Part shown: positions 19,560-31,976 of the stretch, one piece after another | Numbering within the stretch: the stretch's first letter is position 1 | Layout: every line of letters begins with the position of its first letter | Made by a program: the position numbers and the translations under genes | Assembly: GCA_009760855.2 (NCBI GenBank) | Contig: WPIO01000450.1 | Location: forward strand, 1-43,218 | Source of the DNA: Cristatella mucedo | Taxonomy: Eukaryota; Bryozoa; Phylactolaemata; Cristatellidae | Length of the DNA stretch: 43,218 nucleotides | Direction of reading: 5' to 3' | Notes under the pieces: generated by a model | Database searches by the model: none | What the model saw: the letters and a program-made list of their open reading frames with translations, nothing else | Told to the model about the DNA's origin: nothing

Positions 19560-20570
19560 AAAGGCCGCTCCTAATCGTATATAGAGTTCGAACATATATC
19601 TGCAGAAGCAGTCTTCTGAATATAACTTTTAAAGTTGAGGCAGTCGTAAAAAACGGCACCTATATTTCGAGCACGTTGTGGTGGTTGTCCAACCACATTG
19701 CCTATTATAATACCAAAGCCTTCTAAGTCAGCCTCTGGCAAAGGATGTACTTTGAGCAGCAATCCAGTGGTACCTTGGTTTAGTTTCAAGAAATTTTCCG
19801 AATTCCAGAATCGAATGACGACAAGCAAGCTGTAAGTTTATCAATAGCTGCATCAGGTTCCCACGGTTTGAACGATGAATGCAGCTGAGCATCATAACCG
19901 TTAAAGTGATATCCTATCACATGAGCTTTACAAGATTTTCTCAGAGGTAAGTATAAAGAGTATAAATGAAAATGCAGCAATGGACCGGGGACAGACCCTC
20001 GATGACTCCGCGGGTGACTGTCTCACGAGTGTGACCTGACCTCAACGTGACACGGATTATACACAATCAGACAAGCAAGATTTAAAACAGACCAGTGCAT
20101 TTTCTGCCTAACCTATTGTCCTTCTCACTTGTTCAATTAAGACATCTTGATCAATTTTGCATAAGGCAGCTGATAGATCTAGCAAAGCTAGGGCAGTGAC
20201 ATTGTAGTCACCGTTACTGCATAGTTTGTCATCGGTCATGCTGAAGAGAGTTGTTTCACTATAGTACTTCCTCTTAAACCTGATTGCATTTTTGTCTGAA
20301 AATTCATCTTTTCAATATTGCTATTCGCATCTTAGCTGCAATTGCTTCAAGAATCTTTGAGAACAAAGGAAAAAGGGGAATGGGGGCAAAAAGTTTCCAG
20401 GACTTCTCTATCTTTTCCAGGCACTTTAGGTATCGGTCAGCAGATTGTCTACATGAAAGACTTGGGTACGACCGCTATTTCCCAAGAAGCCTCAAAAATC
20501 TCACGAATGGCAGGGCTAAAATAGCCTGCATGCAAAGACCACTGAGATGGTGGAAGGGGGTGTTCAGGAA
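19560..20570 (-). mobile_element. LINE reverse transcriptase fragment (CR1/L2/Rex1-like), decayed
   Basis: Minus-strand RT domain in order: W-x-I-A-V-V region (about 20520); S-G-L-R-G-S-T block (about 20285); L-L-D-L-S-A-A-L palm block (20161-20200); G-S-V-P-G-P-L-L block (about 19960-20005); Y-H-F-N-G-Y-D-A-Q-L-H, the counterpart of the catalytic Y-A-D-D box (19880-19915); F-K-P-W-E-P-D-A-A-I-D-K-L; N-F-L-K-L-N (about 19780-19800); A-R-N-I-G-A-V-F (about 19660). Frameshifts and stops are frequent and the catalytic D-D is changed to Y-D, so it is inactive. It lies in the first intron of the receptor gene, opposite in strand. Confidence 0.8.
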
Positions 20571-20748
20571 CTAGCTCTTTTTACTAGAACTTACTAAGTA
20601 GCCACATCGCATGCAGGAACCTCGGAAAATATTTACCTCACAGGATGAGTGGGATTTCACAATTACTTTAGTCCCTCAGCTTGCAGCCTACGTTCGCTCT
20701 ACTTTGCTCTATGTAAACGCCCAATCAGTATCACTATATTTTGCACAG

Positions 20749-20961
20749 GCAAGCACCTGAACGACAGCACTGGCAAGTGTGACCCATGCATTAACAGTTT
20801 CACCGATCTGGAGTTCCACAGGGAAACGGCCTGTCATCCCTGCATGGTGTGCAACAGTGGTAAGGAGCAGGTGTCTAGCTGCAACGCCACTCACAACACT
20901 GTCTGCAAGTGTCCGAGAGGGCAAGATGAAGGCCCTGAGGGCATGTGCATCATGGCATCAG
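20749..20961 (+). CDS. Receptor exon 2: TNFR-type cysteine-rich domain
   Basis: Acceptor 'ttttgcacag' (AG 20747-20748), donor G|GTAGGG (GT 20962), 213 bp, phase 1 at both ends. Cysteine pattern: G-K-C-D-P-C, then A-C-H-P-C-M-V-C, S-S-C-N, V-C-K-C-P-R-G and a final M-C, with a Cys from exon 1 in front. This is the spacing of tumour necrosis factor receptor cysteine-rich repeats (C-x2-C...C-x2-C-x2-C...C...N-T-x-C-x-C-P-x-G). Potential N-glycosylation sites are N-D-S and N-A-T. It would be the extracellular ligand-binding or spacer part. Eph-receptor cysteine-rich regions are an alternative, but the C-x-C-P-x-G end fits TNFR better. A decayed copy lies at 1535-1752. Confidence 0.85.
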
Positions 20962-22695
20962 GTAGGGTTAACCTACAGTCAGCTGGCAGCTGCTGTACTT
21001 CTGTTAGAGCTGGCACTGTACCGATGAACCATCTGGCCATGAAATAGAGTGAGAGCAGCAATTAACTAACTTGCCTGTCGCTGCCTCCTTGCAGTTGGCT
21101 GCGACCGACATGAGGCCCGAACTGATTAGATTTCTGCTAGCATCAAAGAGTTTTCAAGTGTAGTAAAGAACCAGAACACCTTCGGTTATTAGATGCCCAT
21201 ATTGTTGTATTGCCCGAGGCAGGTCTCTTGAGACGATGTCTTCAGATGTTAACCAATCGTGTGGAAGGATTCAAATTACAAACCGCAGCCATTCTGGAAA
21301 CAGTGGCCATCTTGTTGTGTAAATGAGCACTAGTTTTTTGTTATTGTTCCACGGAAGATGTAGATAAATATGGTGTGGCGTTTTCTGATCTGTGTTACTT
21401 ACAGGCTATGTCAGCAGGAGGAATCAGTTATGCTCAGCTTAATAGCTCCGATCTCTCTGAGGCATTTCTGAACTTCGAACACGGCCCATTGTGGCCAGGG
21501 ACTATGCGAAACAGCCAGTATTTCGACCAACGTATCGTGGTGGCTTGTTCATTTGAACTCATCGGATTGGCACGAACTTGTTCCTTTTACTGAGCGCCTG
21601 CAATCTGCTGTCATACATGCTGATGTGACTAGCAGCTGCCCCTATGGGACCAGAAAGGCACTCTCATGTTGTCTGAGGCCAATTCAATTGTTGGGCAGGA
21701 ATGCTGCATTCCGATATTTCTTGCCCTGCCTAGTGACAGATTTTATACAAGCCGCTGAGGCTGCAATATCCTACAAGAATGGCTCTTCTATGACCCATAT
21801 TGGCTCTCCTGATACCACTGTATGAGAGAAACCGGCAATCAAGTTAGATACAACATGAAAATGTCTGTAAACGCTGTCAGTGTTACTTCTAGTAGACCAA
21901 ATGACACTTAAAGATGGTTGAATCAATGGGAATACATTACTAGTTACTTAGGAACAGTGTAAAGTTAAGGAAATCTATAGGTGATTAAGCCTGTTTCTGT
22001 TTGCAATGAAAATCCAGACTTTGCCTACATCTTCTGTCAAAATTCAGATAATGTCTTGCCCTTTGAGCATTTTGGCAAAACACCGAGAACGTTCAGATTA
22101 GCCTTATTTTCACTTAAGCCAATTCGTCTTTTTTAAGCCTTTGTTCAAAGCATGCTTACCATCCCCTATCCATAGATTGGTCAAGATTGACAGCATGTTT
22201 GCTGTTTCATGCATCTCAAAAGATTATGCAGCATGTGTCACTAGCAATAAGAGACTGCTGCCTATGAGAGCTAAAATATCATCGACTGTCTTAAGATAAT
22301 ATACAATGGATTAATTATAATTATTTATATTATCGATACTTAATATCAATAAGCTGATAGGAAAGGGTTTCCTCAGGCAACGGTTGTGCCTATACTTTAT
22401 CTTCCGAAATATGTGGAAGTCACGTAATCTTGCCATATATTACCAAACCTTCGTTAGACCTAATCAGCTTGGCAATTGCAAGCCTAGGTTGCCGAGGAGG
22501 GGCAGTTTTGTGGAAGCGATAAGGCAGTAGTGGGGTAAGATGATTTGGGGGAGGCACGCGTTGGCGATAATGGCCGAATGGTTAGGAGACACGGCGATCC
22601 TAGAGTCGGGCGAGCACGATACGTTGCACCAGCAAATACGCCCACGAATTGCTATTAGTATCTCTGCTAAGAGCCACATCAGTAATTGGAGAGCT
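20962..22695. other. Intron 2, first part; no gene seen
   Basis: No further exon with matching phase or domain was recognised. Short frames near 21.4-21.8 kb lack domain features. Confidence 0.35.
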
Positions 22696-22699
22696 GCTA

Positions 22700-22965
22700 C
22701 AAGCTGATGGAGTTTTTCCCCCAAGATCATGCTCAAAGCCTAAGTTGCTGTCGATGGGTATACGATAGCCGACCGACTTCATCTCAGGCAACAAAGACAA
22801 AGAGAGAAGAGGACGTAAAAAGCATAGCAGAGTAGGTCGATAGAGTGAGTAATTAGCTTGGAACGAGCATTGCGGGACGACTGGAAAGGGTCTGATGTCA
22901 GAGTGTACAGTAGAAGACAGAAGGAGAAAGTCCTTGAGAAATAATTCTTGAGGGTGGTTCTGCAA
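22700..22965 (-). repeat. Interspersed LINE-derived repeat copy, minus strand
   Basis: On the minus strand the block 'agtcgtcccgcaatgctcg...cctactctgctatgc...gtcggctatcgtatacccatcgacagcaacttaggc' follows the order of the 10.77-11.07 kb copy ('agccgtcct', 'gactctgctatgc', 'gggctaccgaatgcataccgaaagcggcttaggc'). Confidence 0.5.
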
Positions 22966-24630
22966 ACTATGATATGCTGCGAATGACCCGTTGTTGCCAA
23001 GAGTACGAAATAGTGGATCACCGGATTCATTTTCTCGAGAGGAGAAAAAGGCTGAAGAGGCTGAAAGCTGGTGCAGCAGTTCAGCTAGCTATGAATGATC
23101 CAATCCATGGCTGGCTTTGTGGGTCAGGGTAAGGGGAAAGAGAGTTCAGCTCAAATTCTTAACACTTCTTTCCAGTAAGTCACTGCCAGTAAAGAGCCTT
23201 GCGTCACAAAATGCTTTGGCTTAGTATACGTGTGCCCAGTCAGTCTTCCCTTCTCTGACATTGATCTTGGCTTTTTCTATTGTATCTGTTACCTGTAATT
23301 GCTGCTGGCCAGAGGTTGCAGTCGTCCTAGGTGACTGCTCTTTTTCTGTAGCATCTAGCTAAGCGTTAAAGTTGTTTCTTTTTTCATGACTATACAAGCA
23401 TGATGCCATGCATGTCACTAACACTCGGTTTTTGCTCTTCTTGAATAGGGTGGTTATGCCCCTAGTCAGGGATTTGGATCCTATATAGTGCTGCAAAAAC
23501 TATTCATCCTTTGTTATTTAATTATTATTATTATCTACAAGAAATATGCTGACTGGAAATATATTCTTGGTCATGCGTGGTGAACTTTCCGATCCTTACC
23601 AGCAGCCTTTCGTTAGACTGAGGCAAGTTGGCAAACCTAGGCGAACATGGGATTTTTGCTGCTGTCAAACTGAACCGTTAGGTCGACTATGACAAAAGTG
23701 GTGCACTTGTCGACGACCCGGTCCGGCTTGAGAGCAAGATTCCGGTGAGGTGGAAGATGGGACTTGCTGAGAGTGTGGAGAGGGCAACAGCTGGGCAGAG
23801 CTCTGATTACGAATTCAGAACAGGGTTGTGTCGAGCTGTTATTGGTTGGAGCATCGACCGGAAGCGGCTTAGAACCTATCATATAGTGACAGCCTCAGCA
23901 GAGCACAGACAACAGTTAGTGGTTAGTTAGTAGTTAGTTCCTAGGTATGACCAGTCTTAACAGTGCCCACTGGCAGCAAGTCCAGGCTAGTGCTGTGAAC
24001 AACCTACCGAGCCGAGAGAGACAGGCAAAGAGCCCGAGGTCGGAAAATGGCTGTGCTTTGCGCGAATCGCCACTTCAGCTCTGTATGGGCATCTCAATAT
24101 CCAACACAGTGTAGCAATGCACCTATGCATTTTATGAATTACCAGACAACAAGAAAAAAGATCAGGAATCGCTCGTGGGAAGTATACAGCCCATTTTGTA
24201 GTAGGACGATATACTGCAGAGGGTTGAGAGTTTTTGGATACATCTGATTTATCTCCCTCCTTGTATTTTAATTGAAATTTCTCAAAGACCATGAAAAAAA
24301 TCGGCATGAAAACTGGCAGAAATAACACGAGTAACCTAAGCTATCTTTTGATGAACCTCGGCTTATATGTTTAACGTCATTTATCCTGTAAGCCTCAATC
24401 AAACATCATTAGTAGCTCTTTCAAATGAGCTTTGAGATTTTCCAAAATCAACAGATCCAATATAATGCACAGTAAAATTTATGAAGAATCTCTAAAATGA
24501 GCGAAAATGCTTGGCTGCATAGATTGGGAGGTTATCCCTCCATGGCAGTGGCATGCATGACCTCTCGTGTTGCAAGCAGCATTTCTCTGCTGACTCAGAG
24601 CAGCAGTAATTGAGATTGGCACAATAAAAA
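22966..24630. other. Intron 2, second part; no gene seen
   Basis: It holds a short (ATT)n run (about 23519-23541). A block near 23589-23645 resembles 22437-22490 ('ccttcgttagac...gcaa...cctaggt'), suggesting another worn interspersed repeat. No coding feature. Confidence 0.35.
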
Positions 24631-24703
24631 TATAATAATAATAATTCACTTCATAAATCGCCTCAGATAACTCAATATCTCTCTTGGCACTTTATATTTG
24701 CTG
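24631..24703 (-). repeat. LINE 3' tail copy, minus strand
   Basis: Minus-strand copy of the (ATT)n-ended tail ('taataataataattcacttcataaatcgcctcagataactcaatatctctcttggcac'), worn relative to 14961-15044. It lies about 140 bp upstream of the FN3 exon. Confidence 0.6.
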
Positions 24704-24839
24704 TCATCCTTGCCAAGCTTCTTCTTCCTTCAATTCAGCCCCTCAGCACTGTCAACCTCGCAGATGTGGCGTCATCCTATGTAGGGTGCCACAGCTAGCT
24801 TGGCCCGTCAAATGTGTTCGAATTTTTTTATGTTTTCAG

Positions 24840-25127
24840 TTCTGACTGCACCGAAGCTGCTTCCTGCGATTGGCCGCAGCACGATGACTCTGACATTGGC
24901 ATGGCAGCGGCCTCAGGGCATCGATAGCAGCAGCCTTCTAAGCTATGAGATCCATGTGAACTCCTCCACCCAGCAGCTTCTGCCTATATCCGTGGTGCCG
25001 CCGAAGGAGGCATATGTCATCGAAGGCCTCGTGCCGGACACACTGTACAGCATCAGCCTAACATTGCGCACAAGCATTGGCGAAAGTCCACACTCCAATA
25101 TTGTGCATGAGCGAACCCACGAGGCTG
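24840..25127 (+). CDS. Receptor exon 3: fibronectin type III domain
   Basis: Acceptor 'atgttttcag' (AG 24838-24839), donor G|GTATGT (GT 25128), 288 bp, phase 1 at both ends. It encodes one complete FN3 module of about 95 residues: a Pro near the start of strand A, L-A-W-Q-R-P (the strand B Trp), Y-E-I-H-V (strand C), Y-V-I-E-G-L-V-P-D-T-L-Y-S-I (the Leu-x-Pro-x-Thr-x-Tyr strand E/F corner) and T-S-I-G-E-S (the FG turn), ending T-H-E-A. One N-S-S glycosylation site. It would form the membrane-proximal extracellular spacer. Codon use is GC-richer than the surrounding intron, as expected for a selected exon. Confidence 0.88.
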
Positions 25128-28100
25128 GTATGTGGCAGCAGTGCAATGGCTTCGAGGTGCCAGCTGCAAGCCTAGCTGAAGAGCTGCATTTTCAAACGGC
25201 GGTTCTATCGAAACAGTTGCATGGCACCAAGTAGCAGCAGAAGGGAGCATAGAATTTTTTAAGCAGGCAGATCTGCATGGAGTCGTCATTCTCTGAGCTG
25301 CATTTCTGTGATGCCTGTGGCTGTGGGCGTAGATTTGGCACCAGTGTTAACCTGAATCACATATGGTAGCCTTGCAAAGACTTTAGCTGGTATCGGCCAT
25401 GCTCTATCGCCCAGCCGGCAACCCATGCATGTTTGTGCAGCCCGGCATTCCCCTATTTGGCTCTACTACATGTGATGTACAGTGAGTGCCCAAGGGCTGG
25501 TCGAGGACTTTTGATTGTTACAATGTCGGGTGTAAAGCCGACATTGGCATCTGCATACAGTCTAGTTTCCCCATCGGTGCTAAGCAGCCATCTGACCTCC
25601 TGGCCAAGACAATCAAATCGACTGTGATGCATGTGTGGTAGCAGCGAGGCTGATAAACAGTTGACATAGCCCTATTCACACCCTTGATGTAGAACTGCAA
25701 TGAGCACGTGCCGCATAATATTTGGGTGGTTGATTATTTTGGTTGATTTGCCTGGCCCACTTTCATTTTCTGACTATCACCTTGCAATTAGTCAGGAGAT
25801 TTGTTGGAATTCAGAAGTGTGTTCCAGGCTAGTGGAACTAAAAGCACGGTACTATTGGAACTAAAAGCACGGTCTGCAACGAAATTGAGCTTTGTCCCGG
25901 CGAGGTATAGGTAAACACTTAGATTCCGAAAAACGGATCTCACTTTATGGGGATTACATTTGATAGGTAGGCTGTAGCCAAACAATGAAAGGACCTGAAA
26001 GAAAGTATTGCAAATTTTTCTTTAGCTGTCACTCCCCTGGATGCTCTACATTATGGGATAGGTTGCATGCATTCTGCTGAAATCTTTGGGCTTCTGCATC
26101 TGTGAAGCTTCCTATCATCCTAGTAGCATTTAGTCGGAGACTAGTTAAAAGTTGTCTAAGATTCAGGCCTCTTGGACTCGGATGCATTTACAATAACGAG
26201 TGCTTAATCTTTAGTGCTATGGAAGGGCATGAATAAACGCATGTGCTAACATTGACTGAGTCTGCTGTGGTACATTTTTACAGGAATGGCAAATCATTAA
26301 AGCAGGTAAATGCCGAATCTGAGGGAAGGGAGCCGAACAATAGCAGCTGACTGAGACACATTCTTCTTTATTGCGAACAAAATACCGCTATCTCATATTT
26401 TGACAGACAAAGTTGAAGTCAAACTTGCCTTCACTGATGCATGCTTGCTCCAACTGTTAAAAAATAAGAAGTGCATTATCTTTATGCCTTCAGTTGGCCT
26501 TGCTAGCTCCAACTGCTCCACCAACTCACTTTGAGCTCCTGCCTCAGCCCTTTTATGCCGGATCCTCATTGCAAGATCCAGACACAATCGCTCGTGCAGC
26601 AGCACCTTCTCAAAGCTATGTCCATAAATCTAGAAGAATCATCAGTCATCGTGGGGCCACAAAATGACCATTGCACGACCATCAAACTACAGCCAAGCTA
26701 AATATGTATAAACCTATATTGTAATATTAGCTTGTGAAGATCATCGAGAATTGGTATGATTTAATAGCTATTGTACAGAATGAATGAGTAGCTGGGTTTA
26801 GTGCAGGTTTGTAGACGATTTGAGGGCAAGTCACGAGGTCAGTTAAAACAGTTTTTCAGTACTGGGGCGCAATGTCTCAAACCACTCGATCGTTAAGCAG
26901 TCATCTCAAGTGTAATGATATTTTAATATCGGCAATCTGCTACCACCGGAAAAAATCGAAACATGGAAGACAGGAGCCTAGAGGCAGCATACTACTACAA
27001 CGAGTATCTATTTTTAACCCACCTCATAACCCAAACTAATCTAACTGAATATTCCAACAGATGTCTAATTCTCATTTAATAAACAATAGGTACTATTTTT
27101 ACTATTTCGAATGTCTCGAATTGTTAAAAGTCAGTTGCAATCTGAACGACTGATTTAAAAAAGCCATTAGCAGTCTCAATTCATGAGTTAATCCTGACTC
27201 CAAAATAGATTTTGGGTACTTCGCTGTGCTGGTCATTTTCGAAGACGAGTTTCAAATATGCTTTAGGGGTGTAGCATCATGAGCAGTGTTTCAAGCCGAT
27301 TTACAGAAGCAGTTTTGACCAGCAGTTCTTTCGACCAGATGCCATTTCTTTCGTTACCTAGCGATGGCTCTCTGCATTAAGTCGGCCGACAGTCGTTGTT
27401 GCGGTCATGCTGGTTTAAGTGTAAAAGAACGTGCATGCTGTATGCTCTTTTTAGCTTGCACTTCTTTTCATTTTCTGGGTTATTTCAAAAGTGTTGTCTT
27501 GTGATGCAGGTAAAGGCAGGTGCTCGAGGTGCCTGCATCGTGCCATCAGCATGGTTAGAACGTTGCCGAAGTATTTGCCCTGCATTTATCAGCCTATGCT
27601 GCAGCAATAAAAAAGCTGAAATCACCATCAGTTAAGACACTAAATATATTTCTTAGATTTTTCTACTTCGTAAGTGCACAAATGGGAATAAGGGATCGCA
27701 TGCTTCAATTATCTGTTTGTGCACAGCAAGCTTGCCCGAGTCAAAGGCTGTGTGAGCCTGCTTTTGAAAGAAACCTGCAGGTGCAATAAATTGGGGTTGG
27801 GGGCTGCTTTCATGTGATTGGTCAGGCTTAACTAGTCTTTCATAGTTGTGCCACTGAATGTTTTTGGAAGTTTATGGTGCGTCGGGCGTATAAACCAAGC
27901 TTTCAGTTATGTTTTTTCGCAGCATTGGTTACTGCCTCTGCTCCTCCAGCCGTGGTCGAAGTAAATATTTTTGCATATGAATAGGGGAGTTAGTCCGTCA
28001 TTGAGTGGTTCCATATATGCAAGTGTCCAGACCATTTACCTTTTGTGGCTTAATCAACCATTTAAATAGCTTAGCTATGATAATTGGTTCGTAAAAAGTA

Positions 28101-29205
28101 ACAAGGACGACATTTTGCACTTTGCATGTATAGCTATGGCAAGCTCTCTGTGGGAGCTACATCACCACAATTCAATGTAATACAGCAAAAATTTGACAAG
28201 ACATCGGTTATTTGAAGTTTCAATTTCACCCGAATACTGTATTCGAGAGACTACTGCAGTGCAACACCCTTAAAAGTGTGCTCAGCATGCAAATCGTATA
28301 CCATTTAAATTTGGTATTCTCATGAGAATGGGGTGAGCAGATGCAGTTCCCTGCAGCAATGCATGGCAATTCATTTTAACCACCATCCTTCAAGTGTACG
28401 AACACAACTTTCTGCCACTACCAGTGAATTCTCCAGGAAGTCACTGCAAAAGATTGCAGTAAGTTTCGATAGCAGCCCGAGCCATTGCAGATAATTGCTG
28501 TGCAGTATATTATAATGCTCCGTATGACTGGCAGGCTAATTTTGGGTAACACAGTAGGAATAGCATAGTGTAATAAAACTATGGCAAGCTGTAATTTACA
28601 ATTTAAGACTCAATGTAATACAGCTGATTTTTAATGCCAGAAAAATTGTTCGCATCCTGCAGTGGACGATGATTTATTGCCCACCACAAGTAGTGGTGAT
28701 AGCCAGTAAAGCTCTTCTGTGGCCACCCAACCGAGTCTTTAAAATCAGATAATCAAAACAATGTATTATGGAACAGTGATGAGCTATTTTTTTTATTCGT
28801 AACAGTTAGTAGCTATGCTGTGGAGATGATCCTTAACAGAAGTTGTTTGTCCTTTTATTATTTTAAAACAACTTTTATTTAGTATTTTTGCAACTTCTTA
28901 AATTATTTATATCCATTTAGGTAATGTTTTGGAGGTGGAATTATTAGCTTAAGACAACAGCTATCTGTGGCCAAAACTAAATGCCTGATAAAGTAATCAT
29001 CCCGGAGATTTTTGCATAACTTAACCCACATCGCTAGTTTCTGGCAGCTGGATGGATGCTTTCAGAACCAGCAATCGGTCACTGTTTGAATCAGTGTGAC
29101 TCTCTATGTTGGTGGATGAATGAGACCTGAGAAGTCTGATTTCACATTTGCGGATCAGTTTGGATGCCACAGTTTGACTCGACATGGTCTGCACATTCTT
29201 TACAG
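25128..29205. other. Intron 3; no gene seen
   Basis: About 4.1 kb. A 23-bp-spaced tandem pair 'tggaactaaaagcacggt' lies at 25833-25850 and 25856-25873. No second FN3 exon with phase 1 borders was found; exons 3 and 4 join directly in frame. A weak acceptor at 27923 precedes a short Ala/Pro-rich frame whose downstream border does not fit phase 1. Confidence 0.4.
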
Positions 29206-29379
29206 CCCAGACTTTGGACAACAACTCATCATTTCACCCATCAATTTGGGGGATTGTCGTCATTTTCTTGGTGATCCTCATTATAATCTCGGTGTTTGTC
29301 GTAGCAATCTGGAGGAAACTAAAAAACTCAGGCGGTAATAGGTCAAGCTCAAGTGATGATCATGCTCGACGATCTGAAG
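29206..29379 (+). CDS. Receptor exon 4: transmembrane and juxtamembrane region
   Basis: Acceptor 'ttctttacag' (AG 29204-29205), donor G|GTTAGT (GT 29380), 174 bp, phase 1 at both ends. The product has a short polar stalk (Q-T-L-D-N-N-S-S, a glycosylation site), then a strong membrane helix of about 23 residues (W-G-I-V-V-I-F-L-V-I-L-I-I-I-S-V-F-V-V-A-I), a positive stop-transfer W-R-K-L-K-N, and a Ser/Asp/Arg-rich start of the cytoplasmic tail. Joined to exon 3 it reads T-H-E-A-A-Q-T. This fixes a type I topology. What follows inside the cell is not known: no kinase, death domain or TRAF-binding exon was recognised to the right. Confidence 0.85.
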
Positions 29380-29679
29380 GTTAGTGCATTTACCATGCTT
29401 TAAATTTTTTACACTAACTCACAGTATCAAAACTGGATCCTCGATTCCAGGACCCCTGTCACAAGGTATTTGCCCCTCCCTTTCGCCCCTCTACATGTGA
29501 GCACCTGCTTTTGCGAGAAGCAGCAAGCCAATTCTTTGCTCAGTTGAAATAAGCATGCTCTAACTGTAGTTGCTTTTCTATCTGGCAGAGAACGTTTCAA
29601 CATGTTAAAAAGAAATTGGCATACTTATTGATGTATTACATACTCGATTGCCTTCAGCCTACATAATAAAGATCGACCA
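29380..29679. other. Intron 4 start; no gene seen
   Basis: No recognisable exon or repeat before the long direct repeat that begins near 29680. Confidence 0.35.
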
Positions 29680-30690
29680 GCTTGTCGAGATTTGATCGAA
29701 CGGTGCATGACTCACGGCTTGATGAAAATGTACGTCTTACCTCCCCGTGAAATACGAGTGGGTTCGGCAGCCATTTCCTAAAATATTCAACAAATTGTGC
29801 AGAGTGTCGTTTCCTGATGGACTCTAGAAAATCGAAGTCACGAGGACAAGGAGCGTATTTTTAGCTGCCCTACTTTTTCCTGTGACTGACTTGTTTTTAT
29901 TTTGCTACATCTACAAGTTTAAGTCTTCTGCCTCCAGGTGGACCTCTTGAGCCTAGCTAACAACTAGCGATTAAGTAGTAAATTGCTGCAGCCTGAGAAT
30001 CTTCCTTGACTACATATATATACAAAATCAGCTTTTTGACTCATTAATGTTGGTGATCCTGCATTTGCTTTTCTCATTCGTTCATCTGATTCCGACAAGA
30101 AAGTATTAGGTGGCTGCCACGGCCAGTTATTTAAACGGAACCACAAATCAGAGCTAGCCTAGTCCCGAGAACCAGTTCGGCCATTGTTAGATAGTGCTTG
30201 TGTGGCAGTGTTGAATTCTAGCTGCAGTATATTCGTCTGGTGAATGCCTCCAATGTGTTAGAGACAAGGCGTATTAAGGCGGTTTTGATTTAGCAAGGCA
30301 TGCAGGTTTTTTATCGGTTACAGGACAAATTGGCAGCGTTTTCAACATTTTTTCGAGCTTAATTGTTATTTTACAAGGAATTGTATTGAATTACTCAATG
30401 CAGCCTCCAACGGTTGCCAAAAAGCGGCCGGCTTATCTGTAAATGTGCCAATGGAATCCGAGTAAATTGTACTCAATCCATGTTGTGCTCTCTGCTTAAT
30501 CCTCTTGTCTTTACCTTTGACCTTTCTCGAGAACTAGTAAAGTACCTACCTGACATCAACCCTTCAAGAGACAGCTCAATTCCTGGGGGAGGGGGCAAAT
30601 AGTTAAACTCGAAGGCGATTTGCCGTCCACGTCAAACTTAAGTCGATCGAAAAGGGGCAGTTCCTGCATATTTTCCAGTAATTACGATGC
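29680..30690 (+). repeat. Long direct repeat, left copy (about 1 kb)
   Basis: It matches 31977-32965 along its whole length with small indels. Examples of shared blocks: 'cttacggcttgat', 'gagcctagctaacaactagcg', 'cggccagttatttaaac', 'gatagtgcttgtgtggcagt', 'cggccggcttatc', 'aagtacctacctgat/ac'. By eye the identity is high but far from perfect. No coding region. It could be two copies of one unknown transposable element or an old segmental duplication. Confidence 0.8.
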
Positions 30691-31976
30691 TATAAGTGAA
30701 ATGCTTAGTTGATATTGACAAGTAGTTACTAGGCTGTCGTTGAACTTTTTTATTTAACTACATATCAAGAGGTAACTGTTCCTGCAAGCATCTGCATAGT
30801 TTTCCTATCAGGTTTAAGAAGCCTTACCTTGCAGTCTTTACTTTACATTGAGATTTCAGTTCATTTTACAGAGCTCCCTTTGTTCCTTTTAAGAAGAGCT
30901 ATTTTTTAGTAACTGAGCTCAATACCAAATACATTAATTTTGAAAATTTTTGAGTAGTAAACGATATAGGGGCTTGCAATTATTGCCCAATCTGCTGCTC
31001 CTTACCTACGTACAATTCGTCACGCTATCAGATGTTCTCTCTAACGTCATGTATTACTTAAAACGGATGCTAGATAAAACAACCAGATCGCGACTAATAA
31101 TAATTAGTACTGATACCTTAGCAGTAAGTCATCGGAAAGACGGGGGAGGGGATACTCTACCACCAATGCTTAATAAATGCCAAAATTGCTAGATAGGAAG
31201 TAGTTTTACAAGCTGAGCTTTCATTTTACTTTCCTCACCTCACCTTCTAGTCCGTTGTGACTATGCTTTTTAATATGTTCTATAAATGAAGATTCTGGAG
31301 CAGCACATAGGCCGTCTCATTCATCACCAAATAGCAAGTACTATCAGCTAGAGTCTAAGAGTTCCTTGCCTTCACCTACGAAAACCAGTGGTTAGCCTAC
31401 AAAAGTATCTGATCTTAGCTGTCTTCTTTCCTATTTGGTAACTCGTTTAAATGGAGATTTCTCATCTTGTCTAACACAGAGTTAAAAAGAACTGAAATGC
31501 TCTATTGTTCCAGACAAAATCTCTGAAGCCTTACCAAAGATAGAAGTGGGTGGTAGCCTCGGATAGTCAGTTAAAGTAGCATGGTGAACTAGATCTTGGG
31601 CAGTGATAGTGCTGAAGCCTACTAACGCCAACTGTTCTTGGAGCATCCTTGAATGTAAGGCCCTGCTAACTCACCTGGGTTTGTTCAAGACGACCTGATT
31701 TGCCATAACCATGTTAAAGCTTGTGACTTTGATCTTGTAATTGATGAATTAGCAAATTTTCTAGCTTCGCTTTGACGGCTTTACCGTGCAGTAGGGGAAA
31801 TAGTGGGAAATCAAATAAAATGAGCTGCTAGCAGGCTGATTGAACCCTCGTTCGCTGCCGACTAATAGCTAGTCGGCAAGGACTAAATAGGTGTCAGCCA
31901 ACAATTGCTAATCGACTAAATCTGAAGGTATATTGTAGATTGCCTGCACTTTGTATCAGCTGGCTGACGAGTTTTA
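30691..31976. other. Spacer between the long direct repeats; no gene seen
   Basis: About 1.3 kb with no domain-bearing frame or clear repeat copy. Confidence 0.35.

Noticed and set aside
27924-27961. Possible small Ala/Pro-rich exon after an acceptor-like 'ttttttcgcag'
   Set aside because: Its downstream GT would leave phase 0, not fitting the phase 1 exon at 29206, and exons 3 and 4 already join in frame.
20749-29379. Eph receptor tyrosine kinase identity
   Set aside because: The cysteine spacing is TNFR-like, there is only one FN3 module, and no ephrin-binding or kinase exon was found.
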